Below are positions 21,020-32,656 of a stretch of 52,139 nucleotides of DNA, piece after piece (within the stretch, counting starts at the first letter, position 1; each line of letters begins with the position of its first letter). Origin of the DNA: Hofstenia miamia (taxonomy: Eukaryota > Xenacoelomorpha > Acoela); contig SCFE01000096.1 in assembly GCA_004352715.1 (NCBI GenBank), positions 405,088-457,226 of the forward strand, read 5' to 3'. A program made the position numbers and the translations under genes. Below the pieces are notes generated by a model. It searched no databases and had not been told where the DNA came from. It worked only from the letters and a program-made list of their open reading frames with translations.

Positions 21020-22840
21020 TCCGTACTCAGATCACTGCCTTATAGCTACTTATTCGAATATTCTAAAAGTTTGTAAACCCTCTAAATCTTATGTAATATT
21101 GCTATAAGGAAAGCAAGTAATAATTATTCCCGTTTTCAGTATCAAAGTCTTTCTTCCCAAACAATAAGTGGGAATTTGTTAACAATTTGCTAAATAGAAA
21201 AAACATGCGAACCAAAGAAATAGAAAGAATATACTATAAAGATAAATCCATTACAAATAAGAAGGAAATCTGCAATGCTTTCAATGAAGTTTTCCTAAAT
21301 TTAGGAAACTACAACGGTATGAATGTACCTTTTTGCCTTAATAAACCCAAAGGAACTCCAACCTCTTTCTCTTTTCGTTTTGCAACAAAATATGAAATCA
21401 TAAAGTCGATACAATGTTTAAAAAATAAATCTAGTGGACCCTCTCTAATACCAACGTGGTTCCTAAAACTCTCAGGTGACTTAATAGCTGAACCAATATG
21501 CTACATTTTAAATAATTGTATAAAACACTCCTTTTTTCCAGATGAATTAAAATTGGCAAATATAAAACCATTATTTAAAAGAAATGATCCCGAAGATTGT
21601 GAAAATTATAGACCCACTTCGATCACTTCTCCAATCAGCAAAATTTTTGAACGAATTCTTTTTAATCAAATTAACGAGCATCTTTGATCTCTACTCCAAA
21701 ACACAATATGATTATTAAAGGTATTTCTACGAGCGACGCTTTAATACAAGCTACAGAAAAATGGCGATCAACAATAAACGATAATGAATACTCAGCAATT
21801 GCTTAGACCTCTCGAAAGCTTTCGATTCCATATACCGCAGTATCTTACTACAAAAAGTTAAATTTCAATTTTTTTCTAATCACAGCATAGGTCTTATCTC
21901 CAATTACTTATACAATCACATGCAAAGAGTTAAAATGAATGAATCTTTTTCAGATTGGGTATGCACTAAAAATGGGGTTCCTTAGGGTAGAATTTTGGGT
22001 CCCTTATTATTTAATAGTTACATAAATGATTTGTCCGAGCAAGTAACATGTGACGTTATAAAATATGCAGATGACACAATATTATCTCATTCTAATAAAT
22101 TTCCCGAAAAAAACCGGTTCAAACTCTCGAAACAAACTGTGCTTCTCTTGCTAAATATTTTGCTTCTNTCTGATATGAAAAAAATGTAATAAAAATGTCA
22201 TGTGTATTCATACTTGAGATGTCAGTAATAATATAATAAATCAAAGATGACTTAATAAAGTTGATTTGTGTTAGTACAGTATATTTTTATTGAGAACTTC
22301 CATATTAAAGATAACAATTAAATCATTCATTTTATTTTTTCTATTTCACAAATTTGGTTATAATTACCCAAAGGGGAATCAGAAAATGCTTCGTCTTATA
22401 ATTATTTTTGTTTTGAATTNCTTTAATAAGAACAATTAATATAGAAAAATTTCAAAATTATTTCTACATCCGCAATGTTACATCCATATAAATGTCTTAA
22501 CGACGTTCTTCAAAACAGTTAACAATACTTTCCCATATTACAAAATGACTTTCTTTCTGCAAAATTAGTAAATAAACAAAATAAAAGAACCCACATAATT
22601 GAACCTATTAGGTATAAGAAGCGAATAATGAAAAATTCATTTCTAAACACAGCTATAAATAGGTGGAATGAATTGCCAAAATATATTAATCAAATAGGTA
22701 GATTAAAAAACTTTAAAATGGATATTAAAAAATATTTTTGCAATTATAATATTAAAAAACTGAAATGGCGAGGTTATAAATTTTATAATCCTGATAACTC
22801 TATTAATAGAAACTAGCAATCGTCATAGCTCAAGTTAACC
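21018..22840 (+). mobile_element. LINE remnant A (non-LTR retrotransposon)
   Basis: Plus-strand non-LTR retrotransposon ORF2 remnant. The left end encodes PYSDHCLIATYSN, the C-terminal SDH motif of an APE-type endonuclease. Then follow the RT N-terminal region (SFRFATKYEIIKSIQCLKNK; FFPDELKLANIKPLFKRND; ENYRPTSITSPISKIFERIL), LSKAF-like residues, GPLLFNSYINDL and the catalytic KYADDTILSHSN. After the 251-bp patch the C-terminal part resumes (NTAINRWNELPKYI at about 22640). Stops and shifts occur between 21690 and 21990. The 3' end is followed by a (TTC)n tract, usual for such elements. Confidence 0.85.
22169..22419 (+). repeat. 251-bp direct repeat, copy 2, between single Ns
   Basis: Exact copy of 20769-21019, bounded by an isolated N at 22168 and another at 22420. 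It interrupts the reverse transcriptase of the LINE around it. The single Ns and zero divergence point to a gap-filling or scaffolding artefact rather than a real duplication. Confidence 0.85.
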
Positions 22841-22958
22841 ACTTTTTATTTGTAAATATTCGTTGTTTTCTTTTTTTAGTTTTGTATTCCATTCTTGACA
22901 CTTTCAGAATTTGTTATCAGTTTTCTATTTATTGTTAAAACAATTTCTGAATATAGAT

Positions 22959-22981
22959 TTTTCTTCTTCTTCTTCTTCTTC
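22959..22981 (+). repeat. (TTC)n microsatellite
   Basis: About seven TTC units just downstream of LINE A; may be the simple-repeat tail of that insertion. Confidence 0.8.
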
Positions 22982-23072
22982 ATGAAATATTTTGATTACT
23001 GCAGTGGAAGGAAATTGGTCTGCAATTAAGAAATGCTTTTGATGCCCATAGCCAACCTTTTCACTATGACAT

Positions 23073-23510
23073 TTATTTGTGCTTTGAATTGTACTTTGAA
23101 TGAAAAGTAACTCCTAAATATCTAAAAGTGTCAACAGACTTAACGCAATCATTATTGATATTAAGAGTGTAATTTATTGTGTTTAGAGATTTCCTAGAAG
23201 GGTACATTATGCAAAATTCGGTTTTCTTTAGGTTAATAGTCAATTTATGCATACTAAAATACCTACACAACTTAATACAATTAAATTCAATAGTTTTTAC
23301 AACTGTATCAATCGATTTGTGCTACTAAAAATAGAGGTATCATCAGCATATTGAATCAAGTTGCAATTTGTAACTTTACACATGCCATTGACGTATAAAA
23401 TAAACAGCAGTGGTCATAGGATCGTTCCTTGGGGAACCCCTTTCTTATTTTCTAGACAATTTGAAAAAACGTTATTAAATTTAACTCACTGACATCTATT
23501 ATTTAGATAG
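23073..23510 (-). mobile_element. LINE remnant C: 3' half of the minus-strand LINE
   Basis: Minus-strand RT with KKGVPQGTIL, PLLFILYVNGMCKV and the catalytic QYADDTSIFSS (23450 down to about 23300), then the thumb region LTINLKKTEFCIMYPSRKS, DTFRYLGVTFHSKYN. It starts abruptly at about 23510 with LTSYLNNRCQ, exactly the RT segment that should follow where remnant D stops at 24731. C and D are best read as one element split by LINE B. Confidence 0.75.
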
Positions 23511-24730
23511 CTAGTTAATCATGATTTACTAATTAAAAAACTAAGAGAAATTTATAATTTTAGTGATTCATCAATCCAATTTCTAAAATCATATATATTT
23601 GATCGTTCACAATACGTGAAAGTAAACAATCTATCGTCAAAACAAATATTGGTAAATAATGGAGTACCACAAGGATCAGTTTTAGGACCACTATTATTCA
23701 ATCTATATGTAAATGATCTTCCTAACTTCATTGAAGGCAAATGCATTCAATTTGCAGATGATACTCTATTATATACATCCAAAATAAAGATTTTACAAGA
23801 ACATATAAAGTAAAGAAATTTTTTGAATAGAATATGATGAAATTAAATATTGAGAAAACTGCATTTATGATTATAAAGAATAAAAATGGAAAAAGTGAAC
23901 CATTAGAATCAATATATATATATATATTGAAAAAATATCATTTATGAAACTAAGAAAATTAAATATCTTGGTATTGAAATTGACAATGAACTTAAATTTA
24001 CAGATCAGATCAATGCAACTACGAATAAAATTGCCCATGGAGTTAAATTGCTAACTAAGATTCAACATATATTACCAATGAATTGGAGGATTGTACTGCT
24101 AAGATCTCTTATACTGTCGCATTTTTCATATTCTTCTTTATTTACCAATGTTACCAAGAAAATATTTAAAAAACTTAAGAAAGTTTTTAATTGGGCAATT
24201 AATACTATCTGTAGTAAAAACGATCAAAGTAAAATATTAGAAAAACATAATATCGAATCATTAGAATACCTATTAAAATTAAATTGCCTCTTACTATTTT
24301 GGAAAAGACCTTCAGTAGAATTACAGATAAATATACACAAGCGAAATAAAACTTATCACAAAATCAAATTTAAAAAGAAAATCTTTGAAAAATCATTTAC
24401 CAATTTTACAATTGATTTATGGAACAAACTCCCTCCAGATATTAAAGAAGAACGAAATTTCAATAAATTTAAAAAATAATTAAAAATTTCACTAAAACGA
24501 AGAAGATCCAACTACTTATCAAATTATAGGACAAAGTCTATAAACTATAACAAAGCTATTGAACAATGAAAACCAACTATTTATATCATCAAGGACAATA
24601 AACTTTCAAAACCAAGACAAAGTATTTTTTCAGAACCAAGTTAATTTATATTTATTGTTTTAATTCTTCATAAGTGTTAATCACTTGATTTGTAAAAAAC
24701 ACAAGAATTAAATAAATATTATTATTATTA
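23511..24730 (+). mobile_element. LINE remnant B, 5'-truncated, inserted into the minus-strand LINE
   Basis: Plus-strand non-LTR retrotransposon of a family different from A. It begins inside RT (NHDLLIKKLREIYNFSD), continues with VNNGVPQGSVLGPLLFNLYV and the catalytic QFADDTLLYTS, breaks near 23820, and ends with the C-terminal domain (WRIVLLRSLILSHFSYSSL; FTIDLWNKLPPDIKEERNF) at 24479. A 3' UTR of about 230 bp ends in an ATT-rich tail (about 24706-24730). 5' truncation plus a simple-repeat tail is the normal outcome of target-primed insertion. Confidence 0.8.
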
Positions 24731-26228
24731 ATGTTTTGCTGTTATGAGAAAAGCCAAGAGTCGTTAGTTTTTTTATTAAAATATCATGATTAATAGAGTT
24801 GAAGGCCTTAGATAGATCTAAGCAAGCAATTGCTACATAGTTATCGGAATCAAGCATAGATCTCCACATTTCAGTTGCATGTAATAGGGCATCAGTCGTC
24901 GAGAAATTTTGATGAAATCCAAATTGTGTTTGTGACACTAGTTTGTGTTTAGATAAATGGTCAGTTATTTTATTTGATTATGCAAAATTCGTTCAAAGAT
25001 TTTGCTTATTGGTGATGTTAATGATAAAGGCCTATAGTTAGTAGCACAGTGTGGATCATTCTTCTTGAAAACTGGGGTAATATATGCATTTTTGAGACAA
25101 TCAGGAAAGTAGTTATACTTAATTCATTCATTAAAAATAAATTTTAATGGTTTGGCAATCTGATTAGCTGTAGCTTTAAGTTCCCATGAGGGAATATTCG
25201 AAGGGCCACTTTATTAGATGTAAGTCGCTTAATTGCTTTTATCAGTTCATAGCTAGTAGCATAACGAAAACTGAATTCAGGGGATGCATGACAGTGATTT
25301 GAAGGATTGTATTCTATGTCAGATCCATTGTATTTACCAAGGTTAATAAAAGTTTTATTTAGGATGTTAGAAATTCTGACGTCATTGCTGTGCATGTATC
25401 CATTTGAGTCTTTGAGCTTATCACTAGTAGTATAGCCTTAGCTCTATTATTATTGGTGGTATCACGAATAAATTTCCACTTAGATTTTTGATCGGGAGCA
25501 TTTTTGTACTCACGCTTAATATATGCATTGAACACTTTTCGGTTATCTATATTAGAAATATTTCTTGCCTTTTTATATAGTGAGAAATTTTACAGAGTTC
25601 GAGAATTAGAAAATGTATTATGATTAAGTAATTTTGAGTTTTGCTTTATAAGGAGATTGAGCCCTTTTGTTTAACTCTTTGTTGTAGGGAAAAGGGGCTA
25701 CTTCTAGACTAACAGTTGCAGAATGGAACTTTGAATTAATTGAGCTCCTCAATTGTAGATCCAGGCAGGGCCTTCTTTAATACTAAAGAAGGCCCTGATC
25801 CAGGATAGGAATTTATGGATAAATTGCATTGAATCACAAGACCACAAGCTTTAACATATCGATACATAGATAAACCAATGATTAGCACGTTCGTGTTTTC
25901 TCTAAATTTTCGTGGTAGATGTTTAAGAAGTGTTTTCATTTCAGCTTCTTTTGATGTGTTTGTACCGATATTGTTTTCACTTGAAGTTTGAGTTTCAGCA
26001 TTTTGTATTTCAGTCGTATTTTTATCGACACTGAAGACTAAGAGATACCGTCTAAGAGCTTGTGATGACGAGCAGTTATTTTTTGTCAAAGAGTTGAAGG
26101 GCGCAATAAGTTTTGCATCTGTTAATTGTTAATCGTATATGCATGTCGTCGACGGAGAACACGCTAGATTTCAAGCGAGAGAGAATATCGCGTTCTTGAT
26201 AACCGACTGTCCTTAGCGAAAGCATCGC
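24731..26228 (-). mobile_element. LINE remnant D: 5' part of the minus-strand LINE
   Basis: Reads right to left. Around 26089-25736 is an upstream region whose block TNVLIIGLSMYRYVKACG and SINSYPGSG resembles the SGNH-hydrolase-like segment found in some LINEs. Then NKTFINLGKYNGSD, FSFRYATSYELIKAIKRLTS, and the RT palm start MSQTQFGFHQNFSTTDAL, VAIACLDLSKAFNSINHDIL, ending at about 24731 where B begins. The protein is related to remnant A (compare SFRFATKYEIIKSI). Several shifts and stops; no intact ORF. Confidence 0.75.
25766..25797. repeat. Perfect 14-bp hairpin
   Basis: CAGGGCCTTCTTTA, loop ATAC, then TAAAGAAGGCCCTG. It lies within LINE remnant D, over the SGPSLVLKKALPG residues. Confidence 0.9.
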
Positions 26229-26495
26229 GCATTTATGGAACGAATTCCTTCCAGATATTATAAGAATCAAATTTCAATAAATTTTAAGAATCTGTTAAAA
26301 TTCCGCTATAGAGAAAAATAAAATCCAATTATTTATGGAATTATAAGATAAATCAATAAAATATAACAACGCTAGTGAAAAATCGAGAGCCAACAATATA
26401 ATTTTCGAAATATAGACAAAGAGTTTTCACAACCAAGTTAATTTGTATACTGTAAATTTTTTAGTTTTTTTGCAGATTAAAAAATAATAAAATTG
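26229..26495 (+). mobile_element. LINE fragment E: another 3' end of the B family
   Basis: Plus-strand stretch (LWNEFLPDIIRIKFQ) that aligns with the 3' end of LINE B at 24416 onward (LWNKLPPDIKEERNF), including the UTR that follows (AAATCAATAAAATATAACAA against AAGTCTATAAACTATAACAA). Severely 5'-truncated. Confidence 0.65.
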
Positions 26496-26822
26496 CATTG
26501 CACAGTACAAGGTGGCAACATTAATGAAATACGCATAAGAACTACAAGGCTATGACGCAATGAAAATTGAAAAATTGGCAACAATTACAATGTTTTTAGA
26601 CTTTACCCAACCTACAAACATAAATCATGATCTAACCTAACTTACCGGAAGGCACCAATATCCACAAAAATCATCACTCAATTACATTTTCATTTCTTTG
26701 TAAAACTACGTAGTAATTGAAAAATTGATCTTATGTATATTTTATGTCTCATTTCATTGCTAAAAATTTTGCAATTATATTTTCCTTAATTTAAAAGAGA
26801 AACGCATCATTTACTTAACATT

Positions 26823-26851
26823 TTTCGGCATGCCACTGCCATTGTCAAAAA
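26823..26851 (+). repeat. 29-bp inverted repeat, left arm
   Basis: TTTCGGCATGCCACTGCCAT followed by TGTCAAAAA; pairs with 27507-27535 with one mismatch. Confidence 0.9.
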
Positions 26852-27506
26852 GTGCCCATCAGAAATGGTCGATTGATTTTTGTGTTCCTTAATTTTTTAT
26901 TGTAAATTTCTTGATGTTCGATACAACGACATTTTATGATTGAACAAAATTAAGAAAAACTTCATAAATCAATCATAAAGATTAAAGATATACTAAGACG
27001 TAATGAATATCCAACACATATAGTCGATAAAATTATAAAACCAAATTTTGAAGACTTACTACAAACTCAAGATACTAAAAACAAAGTGATTATTTATACA
27101 ATTACATCTTTACTATTGAATATCGAGGCATATACAAACAATTTAATTACAGAAAGATTTGAAAAAAATCACTCCATCATTTTTAAAGATAGGATTTATA
27201 CTTAAGGCTAATAAACAAAGATATCTAATAGGACTAAAGACAGAAACCAAGATTGAAAACCTGTCCAAAGAAGTATATGAAATTACTGGCAACTGAAGTG
27301 CACAATACATTAGAAAGAAATTTACAATCACGAATAAAAGAACGCAAAATTGATAATTTTCAACTAAGCATAATTGAGTCAATTTATATAGAATTAAAGG
27401 AACCAGGCATAAAAAAGATGAATATAAATACAAACTAAATTTATTGAAGATATTGTAAAAAAATTTTTAATTTGATGAATATTTTGTGAATTTTACAGCA
27501 GGACAG

Positions 27507-27535
27507 TTTTTGGCAATGGCAGTGGCATGCCGAAA
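27507..27535 (-). repeat. 29-bp inverted repeat, right arm
   Basis: Inverted partner of 26823-26851. Confidence 0.9.
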
Positions 27536-27539
27536 TGAT

Positions 27540-28432
27540 GGGTTTTTTTTAAATTCATACATGAACTAAAGAATTTTTCTTAGCTATTTAAACAAAAAAC
27601 TTTAGTATTAAATATTTTTATCAAATATAATTCTATTGCTTAGTTGTTGATGGTGACTATTAATAAGTGCTATTTTCTTATAAGCTGTCGATCACCATTC
27701 TTTGTAAATGAATGAAGTGACCCTTGTGAGTTATATACTCTTGGTAGATATTTGGGTTCTGACTGAAGATATTTAATGTATGAATGTAACTGTGCCATGA
27801 TTAGTTCAGTGACTTTAGCTTATTATTTATCTCTCAGGTCATTTCTTAAACTTAATCAAAGTTTCATTTAGCTTAATATATTCAGTTTCTAATGGAATTG
27901 CAAAGTAAATCAACACTACAACACATGTTTAAGATCTCAATCACTACTATATTAAGAAGTTCACTTTTCCAGCCAATTACTGTCACGTGGAAAACACTGC
28001 AAAGTTCATCTGAGTGAATATTATCAAGAAAATCAAGAATGGATTACCACGCACATATACGGCTAATCCGTATCTAATCTTAGATGAAAAGAAGGAATCA
28101 AAACAATTGTGAAAAGTACATTGGAAATAAATTTGTGTTTAACATGTTTCAAAATTCAGCAAATAATTAAACTTCAAAGGAAATGTCAAGACGTCTTCTT
28201 CAAATAGTTGAGTGCTTCATTTATGAAGAACAAAGCATTTGGAAGACGCTCCTAACACCTTACCTTTTATGGCATGACTCACATGTAGCCTTTCAATGTA
28301 ATCTAAAACAGACCAACAACATAATGGCCTATGCTGAGATACAATTCTACGAATTTTTGCTTCACAATGCAAATTAGCAGCTACATTTCATATTCAGAAA
28401 TGAAATATTGAAGTTTTATATTTTTAAACAAA
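27540..28432. other. AT-rich DNA, no gene seen
   Basis: An open frame at 28183-28377 has no recognisable domain or convincing splice sites. Confidence 0.45.
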
Positions 28433-28440
28433 GGTCATAA

Positions 28441-29457
28441 ACTAAGGTAGGGCCAGACTTTTATACTACGAGCACTGGCCGGACATACAAGCTTTGAAAC
28501 ATTATTTTTTGTTAATATATCTTAATTCTTGAAATCATTTGCTTGATGTACATTGGGTCTATTCTATGCAGGGACGGATTTAGGGGATGGGCGGGAGTTG
28601 CTGACCCCCTTGGCTGTGATAAAGGGATGTAAAAGTTATAATTTTAAAACTATAGGCTTATGCGTTTATTGCCAATGTTGAATCAAATCTAAAAATTAAA
28701 AGGTGGCTCATGAACTTTAAATACTGCTGTTAATCAACTCATCTTATAATTCAATACTCCATTATTATTTAAGTAATCTATTTTAAACTTAAATTTATAT
28801 TAAGCCACCCACCCGTTTGAAAATTCCTAGATCCGCCCCTGATTCTATGTATCTATGCATATGCGTTTCGTGTAACATTAACCTTCATGCAGATTTAGAG
28901 CAGAAATTACAACATAATACATAAAATATTATGCCAAACCACATAAAATTCATTGTTTTCATCAATTTTAAAGAGTTCCATTTCACTGCCACTTCTGCTA
29001 TTGCATTAATGAAAATATAGTGCTTATGTACATTATATTGTAACGTAAGAAGCGGTAGTAGATAACCTTAGAAAACGAATTAATGCAATTTACATATTTT
29101 ACAATGTCATTCAAGAATTGCAGTTTAGTCACAATTTGATCATTTTCATACTGTTTGATGTGTTTTCAATTATGGATATGAGGTTTATTGCACTATTTGT
29201 CAATCACTTGCTCTGGAAACGGTACTTAGCTATGACATTATAGTTGAAAAATTGAACTTACCTGTGATGTCAACAAAGGTTCTTAAGTTGGTTTTTGACG
29301 TAAGCTTCAATGATGATTGCTATAACCATTTAAGTATGCAATGCATGTTGCGGCCAACTATTTTAATCAAAAATATCTAGCTAAGGACATAACAAACTTA
29401 ACATAAGAGCACGGACAAACCAAAGCGCCTATTTTTATAGGTACGGGCCCTACCATT
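28441..29457. mobile_element. hAT-like non-autonomous element, about 1.0 kb
   Basis: Imperfect terminal inverted repeats: GGTAGGGCCAG from 28446, and at the right end GGTAGGGCCCGTACC on the other strand ending 29454. The octamer GGTCATAA flanks both sides (28433-28440 and 29458-29465), as an 8-bp hAT duplication would. A few bases lie between the octamer and the clear repeat on each side, so the exact ends are uncertain. No transposase is encoded. A second MITE (28569-28841) is nested inside. Confidence 0.6.
28569..28841. mobile_element. 273-bp hAT MITE with perfect 8-bp target duplication
   Basis: Left end CAGGGACGGATTTAGG, right end (other strand) CAGGGGCGGATCTAGG. Both are flanked directly by ATTCTATG (28561-28568 and 28842-28849), an 8-bp duplication diagnostic of hAT-type insertion. 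No coding capacity. A related orphan end lies at 2084-2101. Confidence 0.88.
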
Positions 29458-29465
29458 GGTCATAA

Positions 29466-29596
29466 GCATAACTAGGACAGAGTTCCTTCAGAAATCTTAA
29501 TCAAACCAAATTTTCAGCTGCTTTCAACCAGCTCAAACAACACCAAACATTTATGTGAGTGTAAACTTTTAACTAGCATGGAACTCATATTTAGTG

Positions 29597-29627
<31 letters not shown>

Positions 29628-31084
29628 AGTGAAAAAAGATTAAATTAACACTAATCTTTGATTTTCGACACTTAAAAGCTGTTAATAGTTTCTTCCAAAA
29701 AGTCAAATTGGGTTTTGCGATAAAACCAATTGGTTTATCGTGTTAACACAATTACTAGATAAATTAAATAATCTTTGCAATTTTCAAAATGCTAGTCAAA
29801 AGCTTAGCCTCACTTATCAACTTTCACATGACGTGATAAACTAAGTCTAGCAATCCCGAAAACATTCGCATTATTTGGGAAACTTTTGGACTAGTTTTCC
29901 GATTGATGAAAGAAGTGGAGTAAGCATGTATTGCGATTTTACAGAGCTTCATAAACTGTTCTACATTTTGCTTAGTAAGGCAACATAGGCTTCTAGATCG
30001 TCTGGTCTACCTCTTACAGAAATTCATATGTTAATTATGATGCACATTGTAAAAAATCAAACTGCTGAACACAGTTTCAAAAAATTCATAAATTCAAATA
30101 AATCTTTCTGAGGAAAATAACACCTGACTTATAAGTTCGATGTTGTAATAAATTGCATAGATCTTAAAATTAAATTGCAATTCTTAAAAGTACAACCTCA
30201 GCTGACCTCAGTAGAAAGGCTGAGATTGAAACATGAAATCTGTCAATTCCTACTAGTCCACCCAGCTTCAAGATGAAAACACCTCCTTCCAATTAGTGGT
30301 TGGGGATGTCATGAGATTTATCCTTCAAAGCACCAGAAATAGGAAGAATATATTTGTAGCACATTTCAAAAGGTCAGACTACAATAATGTACTTTCAGCT
30401 GTAGCATAGTGAACTGTTTTGAGTCAGTCTGTAAGTTATGCTTTAATTTACTCGGTAACTAGCTTTAGTACATTACTCTTATCGCACTCTATGACCATAT
30501 ATTTTAAGAATATAACAATAATCATATTCAAACTAATGTTATTCGCTTCGATGTGAGTTTTTAAAAAGCTTAATATGAAATTCACTGTTAAGTATTTCAA
30601 TGTTAAATCTATTAATAGAAGCGCTCAAAATGATAATAGCAGTAGCAAAAGATAACATAATAGAGAGGGAATATTCTATATACGTTCAAACGAACCCATC
30701 AGCTCACAGTTAGAACATGTAAAGATTTATTTGACAAAAGGGATTTTCTACAATACCACTGAGAAGAATGCTATCAAAATAAAATTAATTTTTTTTCAAA
30801 ATGTAGCAAAAATTGAATGATTATTAATTAGGCTGAATAATTTTTGGATATTTCTTTATAGCTTTATAAATAGTTTTTTTATTTTTATTTTCTATTTACC
30901 CGTGTTCTCTAAATTTAACCATTTTATGAGCACTTAATCAATAAACACTTCAGAATTTCATTGTAATTTGATTGCGGTAGGATTTTTATTCAATTGGATT
31001 GCAATTTTTAATATTTCTTATTTGAATGTCTTTTATTCTAAATATACATTTATCATAACAGTAGACTCCCGTAGCACTCCACAC
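29466..31084. other. AT-rich DNA, no gene seen
   Basis: Contains a TA/TG dinucleotide tract at 29595-29628. Nothing else recognised. Confidence 0.45.
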
Positions 31085-31192
31085 ATGGATCCTCCAAGCA
31101 GAAAAGTAGCTCAACGAGGCCCACCAATGTTAAATGATAAAATTCGAATAATACTAGTTGCACTAACAACATCGATTTTCATTAATGCATGA
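31085..31192 (+). CDS. Small open frame or first exon, unidentified
   Basis: 35 codons from ATG (MDPPSRKVAQRGPPMLNDKI, then RIILVALTTSIFINA) with a basic N-terminus followed by a hydrophobic segment, which could be a membrane helix. A possible acceptor (ATAACAG) lies 14-20 bases upstream. Layout recalls small mitochondrial membrane proteins such as COX6C (RG motif, then helix), but the sequence after it does not fit that family. Probably chance or a remnant. Confidence 0.2.
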   Translation: MDPPSRKVAQRGPPMLNDKIRIILVALTTSIFINA

Positions 31193-32656
31193 CAAAGATC
31201 TGATATTTGATTGTACCATGGTTTCTAAATGCGTTAACAAAACCTAATAAAGACATCCGGACTGTAGAACAGATAAATGAGAATTTTGCCAATCAAGACT
31301 ATTTCACTGTCAATATTCATTTGGGCATATTCATGCAACACCAGCACTTCTATGTTGCTGCCTCGTGTGGCAATATTTCTCAAGTTGCTTTGTAATTCAT
31401 AATAATAATTTAATATAAAATCCAGTTACTTTCTGGAGAGCACAATTAAAGATCTGCGGAACCATTGAGTCGCATTGAGTAGCCTGGACCTGAGTTTGCG
31501 TATGCAGACGGGATTCGGGAATAACAGTGACTAAGAGCATAAATGGGACCACCATTTCCTTAAATTTAATCAAAATCTTTCATAATTTTGCCTCAGCAGA
31601 AGACATGGGACCATGAGACAATTAAATTCAATCTGACTGGCAAGGGACACGACAAAGGCCGCAAATCCAATATAATCCAAAATTTGACTCATTACTTAGT
31701 GGCAAAACATTGTTATTCAATAATGAATTTATCTTTAATACAACTAAATTGTATATAGTTTTCATACAAATATTGTTTAGTAAACTAGGTACATAATTCT
31801 TCTATGAATGTGATTGAAAATCCTATTATATTTTTATAGACTATTACAAATGAAAGAAATATCTTGTCCTGTGAGATTAGACTAGTAAGAGACTGCCGAC
31901 TGTAACAGAAAACAATGAATATTTATTATCAATGTTTGCAGCACCATGCAATAAAATGCAACCCATCTATCACCTGCAAAGTAATTTAGTCTTTCGACAC
32001 AGTGATCGTAAGAGTGCTAGAAGGATCTACAACGGACTTACCTTACAATTTCAATTCAACCTTAGGCATCTTTCATGTCATTATATCCATTTTATTAATA
32101 TCGCTGATTTTTTATCAACGTTAACAATGAAAATTGCTAGTAATCCTTAAAGATTTCAAGGATTACTAACAATTTCATTTTCTATTAAAGCTATGTATTG
32201 ACAAATTTTAATTGAAACATTTGCGAAGAACCTTTGAATTTATTACCATATGCCTTTGTCTCAGAAACAATTTGTTTGGCGCATTGCACTCCCAACACCT
32301 AGAGTAGATCGTTGAAATGACAAATTCTAATTAAATTTACGTTAAATTTCTTTCAGATTCAACTAGTCTGATTTTTTCTGAAACTTATTAAATTACTCGA
32401 ATGTATAACAATAAGACTGCATAAATGATCCCGCTTTACAAAGCATTAAACAATATTTACTGTTTCACAAATGTTCCAGTGCAACATTTTTAGTAATTGC
32501 GCGAATGTTATCCCAGGATAAGACATTATTTATTTATCAATGACGGTAAAATAATGGCAGTGATGATTCAGACAGTAGTGTTAAAATTTTGTCCACCAAT
32601 CAATTTACTTCTTTTTAAATAAATGTTGACCATCACGCGCATTTTGTTATTTCGAA
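31193..32656. other. Intergenic DNA upstream of the GPCR
   Basis: No gene recognised. A long imperfect hairpin lies at 32125-32182. Promoter and any 5' non-coding exon of the GPCR would be expected here but cannot be defined from sequence. Confidence 0.4.
32125..32182. repeat. Imperfect hairpin, about 22-bp stem
   Basis: TAGTAATCCTT pairs with AAGGATTACTA across a 9-base loop, and pairing extends outward through AATGAAAATTG / CAATTTCATTT with one mismatch and one bulge. Confidence 0.7.

Larger units (their letters stand above)
26823..27535 (+). mobile_element. Penelope-like element remnant between inverted repeats
   Basis: Plus strand: RRNEYPTHIVDKIIKPNF (about 26998), then LIGLKTETKIENLSKEVYEI and, in another frame, YI and RNLQSRIKERKIDNF. 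This is the order seen at the C-terminus of Penelope-like retroelements: an RT tail with a NxYP motif, a short linker, then a GIY-YIG endonuclease (VYxI...YI...R.L..RIKE). Stops and at least one shift break it, and the RT palm is absent. A 29-bp inverted repeat with one mismatch flanks it (26823-26851 and 27507-27535, core CGGCATGCCACTGCCATTG). Confidence 0.6.

Noticed and set aside
31085-31395. COX6C-like small mitochondrial protein
   Set aside because: The RG motif and hydrophobic segment are suggestive, but the following residues do not match the family; kept only as an unidentified small frame.
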